A stretch of 46,667 nucleotides of DNA from an uncultured Eubacteriales bacterium (GTDB lineage: Bacteria > Bacillota > Clostridia > Christensenellales > CAG-138). The stretch is from the NCBI GenBank assembly GCA_900544965.1, contig UQXE01000016.1:1-46667 (forward strand), written 5' to 3'. Every line of letters begins with the position of its first letter. Position 1 is the stretch's first letter. A program made the position numbers and the translations under genes. Below are positions 8,361-16,330 of this stretch, piece by piece. The notes below the pieces were generated by a model, which ran no database searches, had not been told where the DNA came from, and worked only from the letters and a program-made list of their open reading frames with translations.

Positions 8361-9629
8361 ATGAAGGATGTAGTGAAAAGACTGAGCGTATTTATTGTTG
8401 CCGCATTGATGCTTATTACTTGTATTCCTTTACAATCCCTGGCTTCAAGCAGCGTATCATAATTGATAATTGTAGACGGTACAATTAGTGGGCAAAAAGG
8501 TGTAAAAAGCAATGAGGGCATGGACGTTCTTCAGGAAGCTATTGATAAGAATGCGGATATCCTTATAATGACAAAATCTCAGGCTGAAAGCGCGTCAAGC
8601 GCCACAAAGGAATTTATCGGTGAAACCAACCTTGTATACTTCAAAGGGATGAGCGATGTAGAGGTGAGCAATACTTGCGGCATTGATATAACCATAGAAA
8701 GGACGGAGCAGCCCCAATACCCCCTTGGTACCGCTATCACCAAGATGTCAAATGGAGAATACCATTTAATTGATTCTGAGCTGATAATGTTCTCTGATAT
8801 TGATTCCGAATTAGTCGGTGAAGATGAATTAGTATTTCAGGAAGAAATTCCTTCCAACCATGAAGAGATAGTTTCGGGAATTATGAGTTCAATTTCATAT
8901 AGCGAATTGGCGACCAATATTTACAATGATGCAGTTATTTCAAGCATAGAGGTTAATGATCAATCTTTGAATGGTGGAACGGACGTTGAATCCAAGGCTT
9001 TACAGATACCCGGAGGAGCTAATTATATTAGGACTGCAAGAGGGTCTGCTTATCACTGGCTTGGAGGAAAGGTAGGAGAATTATCGCATTCAGCAAGAAT
9101 ATATAAGAAAGGGCTTCAAAATATAAACGGTTCTAATCGTAAGATTTACAATACTGTTTGTATAAGTTACTTTAGGCCAATATCATCCTATAAAGTAACC
9201 CGATCTTTAATACAGCTTAGCCATCCGCAAATTATTGAGGTACAAAGCGGTGCTAGTAGACGAATACAAAATCTTTCGGTAGACGCAACAAAAATAAACA
9301 GTTACGGATACCATCGCACCTACCAGCTGGGCCTTGGCTATGGCGCCTCAGGAGCATCCGTTGGAGCATCAACAAATTGGAGCTTTGACATCGGAGCGCA
9401 TACTACAACAAACCAGATAGGCACGCAAAGAAAGCAAAACTCTTGGACAGTCGTTCCCCGGCTGCCGCAGTACGGCGATACCTGGACAATCGCCCCTGGT
9501 GTTCAAAGTTACGACTATACTAATGTTGGACGGGGCGCCATTGGCATAAAAAATGAGGCGGTTTTCTATAATATTTTTGGCGGCAGTATATATGGAAAAA
9601 TTAATGCAACGTATAATTTTTCATTGTGA
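8361..9629 (+). pseudogene. Secreted protein of unknown family, TAA stop directly after the signal peptide
   Basis: From ATG 8361 (ACGGAGG 9 nt upstream) the frame gives MKDVVKRLSVFIVAALMLIT followed by CIPLQSLASSSVS: a classical signal peptide with an SLA cleavage site. Codon 34 is TAA (8460-8462), and the same frame then continues open for 388 codons. The body (LIIVDGTISGQKG onward) aligns with the neighbour at 9707: ILIMTKSQAES versus VILNETQARS, LGTAITKMSNGEYHLIDSEL versus LGTALTMLDGRYHFIDSTV, and VFYNIFG versus SFNIFG near the end. The region after the stop could start only at TTG 8463, which has no ribosome site and would lack the export signal. Glycine-rich repeats (LGLGYGASGASVGAS) occur around residue 315. 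Family and function unknown; a strong intact promoter argues the nonsense change is recent. Confidence 0.72.
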
Positions 9630-9646
9630 TTATATCTAATTGATAT

Positions 9647-9683
9647 TATAGTTGTGGAGCGGTAACTTCGTTCCGTAACTATA
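9647..9683 (+). terminator. Long hairpin between the two secreted paralogs
   Basis: 15-bp stem in RNA if G-U pairs are allowed (left arm TATAGTTGTGGAGCG, right arm CGTTCCGTAACTATA, loop GTAACTT), followed by ATTTAAAT. It could terminate the first transcript or attenuate entry into the second gene. No separate promoter was found for the gene at 9707. Confidence 0.45.
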
Positions 9684-9706
9684 ATTTAAATAATATAGGA
9701 GTGTCT

Positions 9707-10900
9707 ATGAAAAAAGCAAAGTGCTTCATTGTTATTTTATCGCTAATAATGCTACTCTCATCCTGCCATGTACAAAGCTCGCTTGAATATCCCGAATCAC
9801 AGCCATATGTCATGAATTCATATAAGATAACCGTTGCCCGCGATGATAATTCTTCACCGGCTGAACTGCTTGAAAGGGCGAAAAATGAAAACGCCGAAGC
9901 GGTTATTTTAAATGAAACCCAGGCAAGATCTGGTGACAGACATGTTTTTGATGAATATTTAAACGACAATACATTGATATTCTTTACTAAAATGACGGAC
10001 AGGGAAATAGCTGAGCTGTATAAAATACCCTTTGATTTCGGCGGAGCCGCACAGGATGGCGATATAAGGCTCGGCACAGCGCTTACGATGCTCGACGGCC
10101 GTTATCATTTCATTGACTCGACGGTTGTATTTGAGCAAAGCGGCGCCGTCTCCGCCGAAGCGCCGGATCAGGATGCGGTGAATAGGGCGCTTAATGAAAC
10201 CATCGATATTGAGCAGGCGGTCAAGCATCTTCATAAGGCTACCGCCGGAAGCCGCGGCGAGTACACTTACCCGCAATTCAGCCATTATGTTTATACAAAA
10301 GCGGGCCATGTTATTGACAAAACCGGAAGCCTGATTGCCGTGCAGGGGTATTCATTATATATATACAACTATCCTGTTACCAATATAAATGAAAGGATGG
10401 CCCATGACTACGAGGCCATGGGCTGCGCGTTTTATTATCCCATCGACAGGGTAAAGTGCAATCAAATGACGGTGGGCATTAGGAACACAGGAAAGCTTGA
10501 AGCTTCCTATGAGACGGACGCATCGCAAATTAACGGAGTTGACCATCGGCAAATGATTGAATTTAGTCATACACCTTATACAAATAAGTGGAGATTTCCA
10601 ATGAATCCATGTAAAGTTAGTAATAATAGGGGGGTATATAAAGCCGATTTAGGTTATGTCTCAGATCAGGGCCGTGACATGATGGGCAGCGAATGGGAAG
10701 TAAAATATAAAAATCCCAAGCTTGGCGAGCACCAGCTCTTTATGCCCGGCATAGAGATAGCGTCGGACCTGCCTGAAAGCATTGGTAAGGTGCGGATGGA
10801 CGTAGCGGTTCCTGTTTCTTTCAACATATTCGGTACTCCGACCAGTTGGAGCCTGGTTACGGGCACATACGACAATATAAACCTGACAGTGACCCAATAG
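9707..10900 (+). CDS. Putative lipoprotein, paralog of the gene at 8361, unknown family
   Basis: 397 residues. MKKAKCFIVILSLIMLLSSC is a lipoprotein signal peptide with lipobox LSSC, so the mature protein should be anchored on the outer face of the membrane. The domain after it (about 35-150) matches the same part of the preceding gene: a V-I-L-N-E-T-Q segment, LIFFTKMTDREIAELY, and LGTALTMLDGRYHFIDSTV. The C-terminal part (EWEVKYKNPKLGEHQLFMPG ... VSFNIFGTP) also aligns, so these are tandem duplicates that differ in anchoring. Start ATG 9707 has AGGAG 6 nt upstream; GTG 9701 is too close to it. I do not recognise the fold; the C-terminal half looks beta-rich with alternating hydrophobic residues. 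An imperfect inverted repeat (CCGGCTGAT/ATCAGCCGG, 10918-10962) follows. Confidence 0.8.
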   Translation: MKKAKCFIVILSLIMLLSSCHVQSSLEYPESQPYVMNSYKITVARDDNSSPAELLERAKNENAEAVILNETQARSGDRHVFDEYLNDNTLIFFTKMTDREIAELYKIPFDFGGAAQDGDIRLGTALTMLDGRYHFIDSTVVFEQSGAVSAEAPDQDAVNRALNETIDIEQAVKHLHKATAGSRGEYTYPQFSHYVYTKAGHVIDKTGSLIAVQGYSLYIYNYPVTNINERMAHDYEAMGCAFYYPIDRVKCNQMTVGIRNTGKLEASYETDASQINGVDHRQMIEFSHTPYTNKWRFPMNPCKVSNNRGVYKADLGYVSDQGRDMMGSEWEVKYKNPKLGEHQLFMPGIEIASDLPESIGKVRMDVAVPVSFNIFGTPTSWSLVTGTYDNINLTVTQ

Positions 10901-11166
10901 CTTTTAATTATATTGCGCCGGCTGATAAATCCCAGTCCCGCATGTTGGAATTCATCAGCCGGTTATAGTAATCCTGTTTAGGATAAAATCAAGATAAAAG
11001 CGGTAAAACCGTTCACAACACCACATGAGGATCTAAACTGATATAGGCCCGACGGTCTTTAACCAGCTGTCCTATTCTCTGGAAAATTATAACGCTTTAT
11101 GATAAAATTATTATAGTTAATAATGAGTACGGCTTTAGTGATGATTTTTATCATAAGAGGTGGAAA

Positions 11167-11535
11167 ATGAACAAGAAGATCAGGCCGAATTTCAAAAGAA
11201 AGATGCCCAAAAGTCTTGCTGATCTCTTTGTCGGGAGCTCAGCCGCCGAGTATTTCCTGGAGCACCCAAATGCGCTGAGGCTGCTAAGGGTGATCAGCAT
11301 ATCCGTACTGCTGCTTCCCATGGTCGTCTATGGAGCGCTTGCCTGCTTTGCGTTTGATATTGAGGGTAAGGGGTGGCAGACCATTTTGGGCGTTATTGGC
11401 TCCATTTCGCTGGGCGTAGGGCTTTTCAATATATCCGCCGCCTGGATAGACCAATATTTGGGGCATAGGTTTACTATAATCTGTTTTGCTGTTGGAGCTT
11501 TAATGATAACGGTTAGCTGCCTGCTTATATGTTGA
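11167..11535 (+). CDS. Small membrane protein, tandem paralog 1, unknown
   Basis: 122 residues: a basic cytosolic N-terminus (NKKIRPNFKRKMPKSLADLF), then three hydrophobic segments at about 42-68, 76-98 and 103-122. GVGLFNISAAWIDQYLGH links the second and third helices and is almost identical in the next gene (GVGLFNIVAAWIDQYLGH). AGAGGTGG lies upstream of ATG 11167. No known family is recognised. The intergenic stretch before it (10901-11166) shows only AT-rich promoter-like sequence and the weak inverted repeat at 10918-10962. Confidence 0.75.
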   Translation: MNKKIRPNFKRKMPKSLADLFVGSSAAEYFLEHPNALRLLRVISISVLLLPMVVYGALACFAFDIEGKGWQTILGVIGSISLGVGLFNISAAWIDQYLGHRFTIICFAVGALMITVSCLLIC

Positions 11536-11654
11536 TTTAAACAACGTCTTGGAATGGCTGGTTTAACAAATTTTATGAGATTATTTATGAATGTCCATAT
11601 GCTTAAAGAAATTTCAATCATGTTCAATTTTGCCTGATAATGAGAGGGAGCGTT

Positions 11655-12017
11655 ATGAGCGATAGAATAAAACCGCACTTTAGAAAGAAAATGCCTGAAA
11701 ACGCCATTGAGTTTTTCAGTCGCGACTCAGATGACAAATTTAAAGCCGAGCATCCTGGCGCATACAGGATATTGAAGCTTGCAGGGTTTGCGGCTATTCT
11801 ATTGCCGCTTATAATATATGTCATATTAACCACCATTTTCTTTCAACAGGGAAACGGTTGGATATTACTCGGCCTAACGGGAAGCATGGCAATAGGAGTG
11901 GGATTGTTCAACATAGTCGCAGCTTGGATAGACCAGTATTTGGGGCATATGCTGACCATACTGAGTTTGGGGATTGGAGCGGCATTCGTAGCAATAAGTT
12001 GTCTGCTTTTAAGTTGA
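11655..12017 (+). CDS. Small membrane protein, tandem paralog 2, unknown
   Basis: 120 residues with the same architecture as its neighbour: RIKPHFRKKMPENAIEFFSR at the N-terminus, an EHPGAYRILKLAG segment matching EHPNALRLLRVIS, three membrane helices, and the shared GVGLFNIVAAWIDQYLGH motif. Start ATG 11655 has GAGAGGGAG just upstream; ATG 11640 overlaps this site. The conserved motif is better preserved than the helices, suggesting it is the functional part. No relatives recognised. Confidence 0.75.
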   Translation: MSDRIKPHFRKKMPENAIEFFSRDSDDKFKAEHPGAYRILKLAGFAAILLPLIIYVILTTIFFQQGNGWILLGLTGSMAIGVGLFNIVAAWIDQYLGHMLTILSLGIGAAFVAISCLLLS

Positions 12018-12112
12018 AAGCGTCCGCATATACATATTGTATTTAAGCAAACGCTTTGCTAAGCTCACCGTGGTAAAGGTCAGGATACCCGGTTGTTGGT
12101 TCTAGCTTAATT

Positions 12113-12220
12113 TGTGTTTTATGGTGTTTTGAAACTGACTGATGACCGATGATTTCATTAAAACACATATTTTACACTTGCGTATTTCAATTTATTGTAA
12201 TGGAAATCTAAATTGAAATA
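12113..12220. repeat. Two consecutive hairpins between the membrane-protein pair and a repeat element
   Basis: The first stem pairs TGTGTTTTA (12113-12121) with TAAAACACA (12159-12167). The second is a perfect 12-bp inverted repeat, TATTTCAATTTA (12183-12194) with TAAATTGAAATA (12209-12220). Neither has a T-run. The gap 12018-12700 otherwise holds a family A element (12245-12439) and the feoA promoter region; no gene is seen. Confidence 0.5.
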
Positions 12221-12244
12221 AATGACGTCTGACCGCAACGGTTT

Positions 12245-12439
12245 CAGGCTGTCAAAAACCCGGGGATTGTCAAGAGCCGCTGCCCTTGACTTTAGATCCG
12301 GTTATGGCGACATGCGCGTAAGAGCCGGACGAAAGCCGTGTGGTTTCGTCTTTCCGGGTTTTGCCGCCTGAAAGCCCTAAGATCTATTGGCAATACCCTT
12401 AACCTATAAAAGTGGCGCGGCTGCTTTTTTGATACGCTG
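12245..12439 (+). repeat. Dispersed hairpin-rich element, family A, forward copy
   Basis: Begins CAGGCTGTCAAAAACCC and ends TTTTTTGATACGCTG, giving terminal inverted repeats related to CAG..TGTCAAAAA. Interior blocks shared with the copies at 21897-22094 and 38483-38658 are GGGGATTGTCAAG, an imperfect ATCCGG...GCCGGA hairpin around GACATGCGCG, and CGGGTTTTGCCG. It is flanked by an imperfect direct repeat of about 21 nt: ACGTCTGACCGCAACGGTTTC ends just before it and ACGCCTGACTGCAGACGTTTC starts just after it (16 of 21 identical by eye). No ORF. Confidence 0.75.
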
Positions 12440-12590
12440 TAACGCCTGACTGCAGACGTTTCTTAACCTACAATGAGATATATTACGCTTGTTTAACACG
12501 GCTGATATCCCAGCACGGCCGTATAGTCGATGGTTTTTGTATTTTCCGCCCCCCTTTACACTTTTCCGTAGCGATTTTTTTATAAAGCTA

Positions 12591-12619
12591 TTGACATACA
12601 AGAATAATGGTGATAATCT
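12591..12619 (+). promoter_or_regulatory. feoA promoter
   Basis: Perfect TTGACA (12591-12596), 17-bp spacer, then TAATCT (12614-12619) preceded by TGA, an extended -10. The predicted start near 12626 sits directly before two DtxR-like palindromes. Confidence 0.65.
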
Positions 12620-12630
12620 TAAAACATTCA

Positions 12631-12680
12631 GTTAGCCTTCGCTAACTCATATGTTTGCATATGCGTTAGCCTGGGCTAAT
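12631..12680. promoter_or_regulatory. Two DtxR/IdeR-like operators before feoA
   Basis: Box 1 TTAGCCTTCGCTAA (12632-12645) and box 2 TTAGCCTGGGCTAA (12666-12679) both have the TTAGC...GCTAA symmetry of DtxR/IdeR sites, and are separated by a CATATG...CATATG repeat. They cover the transcription start and leader, so a metal-loaded repressor here would block feo expression. A similar site precedes the dtxR-like gene (17694-17707). Confidence 0.65.
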
Positions 12681-12700
12681 AAATAAAAAGAGGCGATTTC

Positions 12701-12913
12701 ATGATACCGTTATCAATAGCAAAACCCGGTGAAACCAGCTATATCAAGAAGATCACTGGAAAAGACGGGGTCCGTCAGCATCTGGCCGAAATGGGTTTTG
12801 TCGTGGGGAGCAAAATCACCGTGGTTGCTGAGATTTCAGGAAACCTGATATTAAATGTTAAAGGGACCCGCGTTGCTCTTAATCAAGAGATGGCAAACCG
12901 TATTATGATTTAG
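12701..12913 (+). CDS. feoA: FeoA family protein (first copy)
   Basis: 70-residue SH3-like cytosolic protein that assists FeoB in ferrous iron uptake. Typical FeoA features: GETSYIKKITGKDGVRQHLAEMGFVVGSKITVV, then ISGNLILNVKGTRVALNQEMANRIMI. AAAGAGG precedes ATG 12701. First gene of the feo group, directly behind two DtxR-like boxes. It is followed after 19 nt by a second, clearly different FeoA. Confidence 0.92.
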   Translation: MIPLSIAKPGETSYIKKITGKDGVRQHLAEMGFVVGSKITVVAEISGNLILNVKGTRVALNQEMANRIMI

Positions 12914-12932
12914 AAACGAGGAGGGCATTGAA

Positions 12933-13154
12933 ATGAAAACATTGCGCGGAGCAAAGGTCGGTTCAACGGTGCGCGTGCTGAAACTGCACGGGGAAGGTTC
13001 GGTTAAACGGCGAATTATGGATATGGGCATCACCAAGGGCGTAGAGGTCTATGTACGAAAGGTTGCCCCTCTGGGCGACCCCATTGAGGTCAACATCAGG
13101 GGCTATGAGTTGTCCTTAAGAAAGGCTGACTGCGAAATGATTGAAATCCAATAG
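12933..13154 (+). CDS. feoA: FeoA family protein (second copy)
   Basis: 73 residues: GAKVGSTVRVLKLHGEGSVK, RRIMDMGITKGVEVYVRKVAPLGDPIEVNIRGYELSLRKAD. The PLGDPIEV...GYELSLR part is the standard FeoA C-terminus, more typical than in the first copy. GAGGAGGG lies before ATG 12933. Two successive FeoA proteins before FeoB are common in clostridia. An intrinsic terminator lies between this gene and feoB. Confidence 0.93.
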   Translation: MKTLRGAKVGSTVRVLKLHGEGSVKRRIMDMGITKGVEVYVRKVAPLGDPIEVNIRGYELSLRKADCEMIEIQ

Positions 13155-13161
13155 GGCTATC

Positions 13162-13182
13162 GCGCTGAAAGCGCACTTTTTT
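13162..13182 (+). terminator. Intrinsic terminator or attenuator between feoA2 and feoB
   Basis: GCGCT-GAA-AGCGC stem followed by AC and six T (13177-13182). It should end many transcripts before feoB, keeping FeoA in excess. A second inverted repeat (GCGGGTTA...TAACCTGC, about 13189-13211) follows inside the feoB leader. Confidence 0.6.
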
Positions 13183-13241
13183 AGGGAAGCGGGTTAGTTG
13201 TGATTAACCTGCTCAAGATTTTGAATTGGAGGTATTATAAA

Positions 13242-15413
13242 ATGGCAATTAAAATTGCGCTGGCAGGCAATCCAAACTGCGGAAAAACCACAATGTTCAA
13301 CGACCTGACCGGCAGTAACCAATATGTTGGAAACTGGCCTGGCGTAACGGTTGAAAAAAAGGAGGGCCGGCTTAAGGGAAACAAGGACGTGATAATTCAG
13401 GACCTTCCTGGCATATACTCCCTTTCTCCCTATACGCTGGAGGAGGTGGTGTCCAGGGATTATTTGATTAATGAAAAGCCGGACGCGATATTGAACATAG
13501 TGGATGGTACAAACCTGGAGCGCAACCTGTATCTTACAACCCAGCTCATGGAAATAGGGCTTCCGATGGTAATTGCCCTTAACATGATCGATGCGGTTCG
13601 AAACAACGGCGATCAGATCGACGCAAAGAAACTGTCCGAGGCATTGGGTTGTCCCATAGTAGAAACATCGGCGCTAAAAGGAGAGGGCTCGAAAGCTGCC
13701 GCCGAACAGGCTGCGCAGATAGCCAAGAATGGTAAGGTTCAGGAACATCCGCATGTATTTGGGGGCACGGTTGAACACGCCCTGGCTCACATTGAAGAAT
13801 CCATAGAAGGAATGGTGGCCAAGGAGCGTCTGCGATGGTATGCTGTGAAGCTGTTTGAGCGGGACGACAAGGCATCGGCCCAGCTTAACCTTGACAAGGG
13901 GTTAATGGATCACATTGAAAAGCATATCAGGGAATGTGAAGCTGAGCTGGACGACGATGCGGAAAGCATTATAACCAACGAGCGCTACGCATATATCAGC
14001 AAGCTTATGACAATATGCATGAAAAAGAAGCGGCAGAAGGGAAGCCTCACTATCTCCGATAAAATCGATAGGGTTGTCACCAACCGCTGGCTTGCTATTC
14101 CCATATTTGTGGCCGTAATGTTCATTGTATACTTTATCTCTGTTACAACCGTAGGAAGCGTTGTTACCGACTTTACCAACGACACCCTATTTGCTGAATG
14201 GATCTGCGCGCCGCTTGCCGAGGGGCTTACAGCAATCGGTACAGCCGACTGGCTGGTAGGCCTTGTTGTGGACGGAATAGTCGGGGGCGTAGGCGCGGTA
14301 CTGGGTTTTGTTCCACAAATGTTGATACTCTTTCTGTTCCTGGCCGTTTTGGAGGATATAGGCTATATGGCCCGCGTTGCGTTCATTATGGACCGCATAT
14401 TCCGCAAATTTGGTCTCTCCGGAAAGTCGTTCATCCCAATGCTAATAAGCTCCGGATGCGGCGTGCCCGGGATTATGGCCTCCAAAACGATAGAAAATGA
14501 CCGCGACCGTAGGATGACCATCATGACCACCACCTTCATCCCCTGCGGCGCTAAGATGCCTATTGTAGGATTGATTGCGGGCGCGTTGTTCGGCCGCGCC
14601 TGGTGGGTGGCCCCCACAGCGTATTTTATAGGGGTGACGGCTGTAATCGTGTCGGGAATTATACTCAAAAAAACCAAGATGTTTGCGGGGGATCCCGCTC
14701 CTTTCATAATGGAGCTGCCCGCATACCATGCGCCAACCATTATAAATATGCTTAGAAGCATGTGGGAACGCGGCTGGAGCTTTATAAAACGCGCGGGAAC
14801 CGTAATCCTTGCTGCCAGCGTTCTGATTTGGTTCCTCAAATCCTTCGGCGTAGTGAACGGGGCGTTCCAGATGGTTGATGATATGAACCTTTCTATTCTT
14901 GCAGTGATTGGCGGCTTTATAGCTCCAATATTCGCGCCTCTGGGCTTTGGCACATGGCAGTCAAGCGTAGCCACGGTAATGGGCCTGGTTGCAAAGGAAG
15001 AGGTTGTTGGTGTATTCGGCGTGCTTTACGGCGTGGCTGGAGACGCGCTTGAGATGGTGGAAACAGGGGCTTTTGAAGGGCTTTCGGCCATTGCCGCCCA
15101 CTTTACAACCCTGTCGGCCTTTTCGTTCCTGATCTTCAATCTACTCTGCGCGCCGTGCTTTGCCGCCATGGGAGCTATAAAGCGCGAAATGAACTCGTCC
15201 AAGTGGACCTGGTTCGCGATTGGATATCAATGTGTATTTGCCTATGTTATATCGCTGATAGTATACCAGGTAGGCGTACTGTGCACGGGCGGCGCGTTCA
15301 GCTTTTGGTCAGCCATTGCGCTGATATTGGCGGCCGTACTCATATATCTGATCTTCCGTCCATATCGTGAATCGCAGACGCTGGACTCAAAAGGGATGAA
15401 GCTGTCTGTATAG
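13242..15413 (+). CDS. feoB: Ferrous iron transporter B
   Basis: 723-residue membrane GTPase that imports Fe(II). The N-terminal G domain shows the P-loop GNPNCGKTT (residues 9-17), switch region WPGVTVEKK, G3 DLPG (54-57) and G4 NMID. A helical GDI-like domain follows, then a membrane domain with two Gate repeats containing the conserved Cys of SSGCGVPGIMASKT and the FNLLCAPCFAAMGAIKRE motif. Length is normal. Start ATG 13242 has GGAGG 9 nt upstream; GTG 13200 in frame is too early. It is preceded by a terminator and followed by its Cys-rich partner. Confidence 0.97.
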   Translation: MAIKIALAGNPNCGKTTMFNDLTGSNQYVGNWPGVTVEKKEGRLKGNKDVIIQDLPGIYSLSPYTLEEVVSRDYLINEKPDAILNIVDGTNLERNLYLTTQLMEIGLPMVIALNMIDAVRNNGDQIDAKKLSEALGCPIVETSALKGEGSKAAAEQAAQIAKNGKVQEHPHVFGGTVEHALAHIEESIEGMVAKERLRWYAVKLFERDDKASAQLNLDKGLMDHIEKHIRECEAELDDDAESIITNERYAYISKLMTICMKKKRQKGSLTISDKIDRVVTNRWLAIPIFVAVMFIVYFISVTTVGSVVTDFTNDTLFAEWICAPLAEGLTAIGTADWLVGLVVDGIVGGVGAVLGFVPQMLILFLFLAVLEDIGYMARVAFIMDRIFRKFGLSGKSFIPMLISSGCGVPGIMASKTIENDRDRRMTIMTTTFIPCGAKMPIVGLIAGALFGRAWWVAPTAYFIGVTAVIVSGIILKKTKMFAGDPAPFIMELPAYHAPTIINMLRSMWERGWSFIKRAGTVILAASVLIWFLKSFGVVNGAFQMVDDMNLSILAVIGGFIAPIFAPLGFGTWQSSVATVMGLVAKEEVVGVFGVLYGVAGDALEMVETGAFEGLSAIAAHFTTLSAFSFLIFNLLCAPCFAAMGAIKREMNSSKWTWFAIGYQCVFAYVISLIVYQVGVLCTGGAFSFWSAIALILAAVLIYLIFRPYRESQTLDSKGMKLSV

Positions 15414-15455
15414 TTATCATTAAAATATATGATCTTATGGGAGGGGACGAGAAAA

Positions 15456-15632
15456 ATGCTGACATTTTTTCAGGAAAACCTGTCGACGATTCTTGTAGGA
15501 ACCGCAGTACTGTCTATCCTGATTCTGGTGCTTTGGTACATGTATCGGCAAAGAAAAAAGGCCCGCCGCTCGGGAGGATGCGGAGGCAGCTGCTGCGGCT
15601 GCCCCCATTCCGGCGGCTGCCGTAGCAAATAG
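15456..15632 (+). CDS. FeoB-associated Cys-rich membrane protein
   Basis: 58 residues: one transmembrane helix (LSTILVGTAVLSILILVLWYMY), a basic linker RQRKKARR and a Cys-rich tail GGCGGSCCGCPHSGGC that matches the FeoB-associated family. Its position 42 nt after feoB supports this. Thought to help iron handling at the cytosolic side; the role is not proven. Start ATG 15456, with GGGAGGGG about 9 nt upstream. Confidence 0.88.
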   Translation: MLTFFQENLSTILVGTAVLSILILVLWYMYRQRKKARRSGGCGGSCCGCPHSGGCRSK

Positions 15633-16330
15633 CATTTTTAATGGCAGCCCCCTCCCCGCCCCCTTCATGTATCGTTTTAAACTTATGTATAAGGCAATAT
15701 GCAATGGCTCCAACTACTACCACTTAACCAATAAGGCGAGTGTTTGGCGACTATACAAATGCACTGTGTGTCATAAGCGCAAAGTAAAATCCTAACCTAT
15801 TACTAAGGAGGTAGTATCGGCGCCAACGGGTATTATTATTTCGGTTATTGTGTGATATGTATTTTCGGCGTGAAAAGCTGTTGTTAGCGTATTGCCAGAG
15901 GATGCTGCTGAGCAGGCGGAAACCCACCCTTACTGGAGGTAAAGGGTTACCGACAATAACCAGCTACATTATGGCCGCTGTCTGCTTCTTGATGCTGTTA
16001 AGCTTTCAATCCCACGCGCGCAGTTAGCGCAACCATGCCCTCAACAGGATGGCGTATTCTACAGCGGATTTAAAGAAAAAAAGGGCGTTTCCGCATGAAA
16101 AGCAACTATACTTATGGTGAGCTTCGCAACGACTCCCAACGAGCAGTCTATACGGTAATGTCAATTAATGATTATTCGGCGCCGCTATAGAAATCTTAAC
16201 CCAAAATTCCAGTTAGCTTGATTTAGTATGGCGTAAATTCCTGTATAATCCAATAGCTTATTATAAGCTTATATTAATTAGCTAGACCATGAATTAAAAA
16301 GAGGACGTGTATAAATTTAGGAGACTGCGT
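15633..16330. other. Gene-poor stretch downstream of feoB
   Basis: I see no convincing gene. A perfect AAGGAGG (near 15804) is not followed by a start codon. One frame stays open for about 69 codons between TAG near 15812 and TAG near 16024, without a usable start or family resemblance. Small inverted repeats occur (CCCTTAC/GTAAAGGG near 15930). Given the DUF2325 remnant next to it, this may also be decayed coding DNA. Confidence 0.4.

Noticed and set aside
4757..9629. Alternative genetic code or widespread recoding, suggested by in-frame TAG and TAA
   Set aside because: TAA, TAG and TGA all serve as normal stops for intact genes here (for example etfA TAG, vanG-vanXY TAA/TAG, lspA TGA), and the other lesions include frameshifts, so gene decay is simpler.
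12591..12700. Riboswitch in the feoA leader
   Set aside because: The conserved sequence is explained by two 14-bp palindromes of DtxR type; no known riboswitch core is seen.
14363..14974. 203-codon open frame antisense to feoB
   Set aside because: Shadow of the feoB coding frame; no ribosome site, and feoB is certain.
15804..15880. Perfect AAGGAGG followed by a frame reading NGYYYFGYCVICIFGVKSCC
   Set aside because: No start codon at a usable distance and a stop just upstream; looks like a small protein only by eye. Kept as part of the gene-poor stretch.
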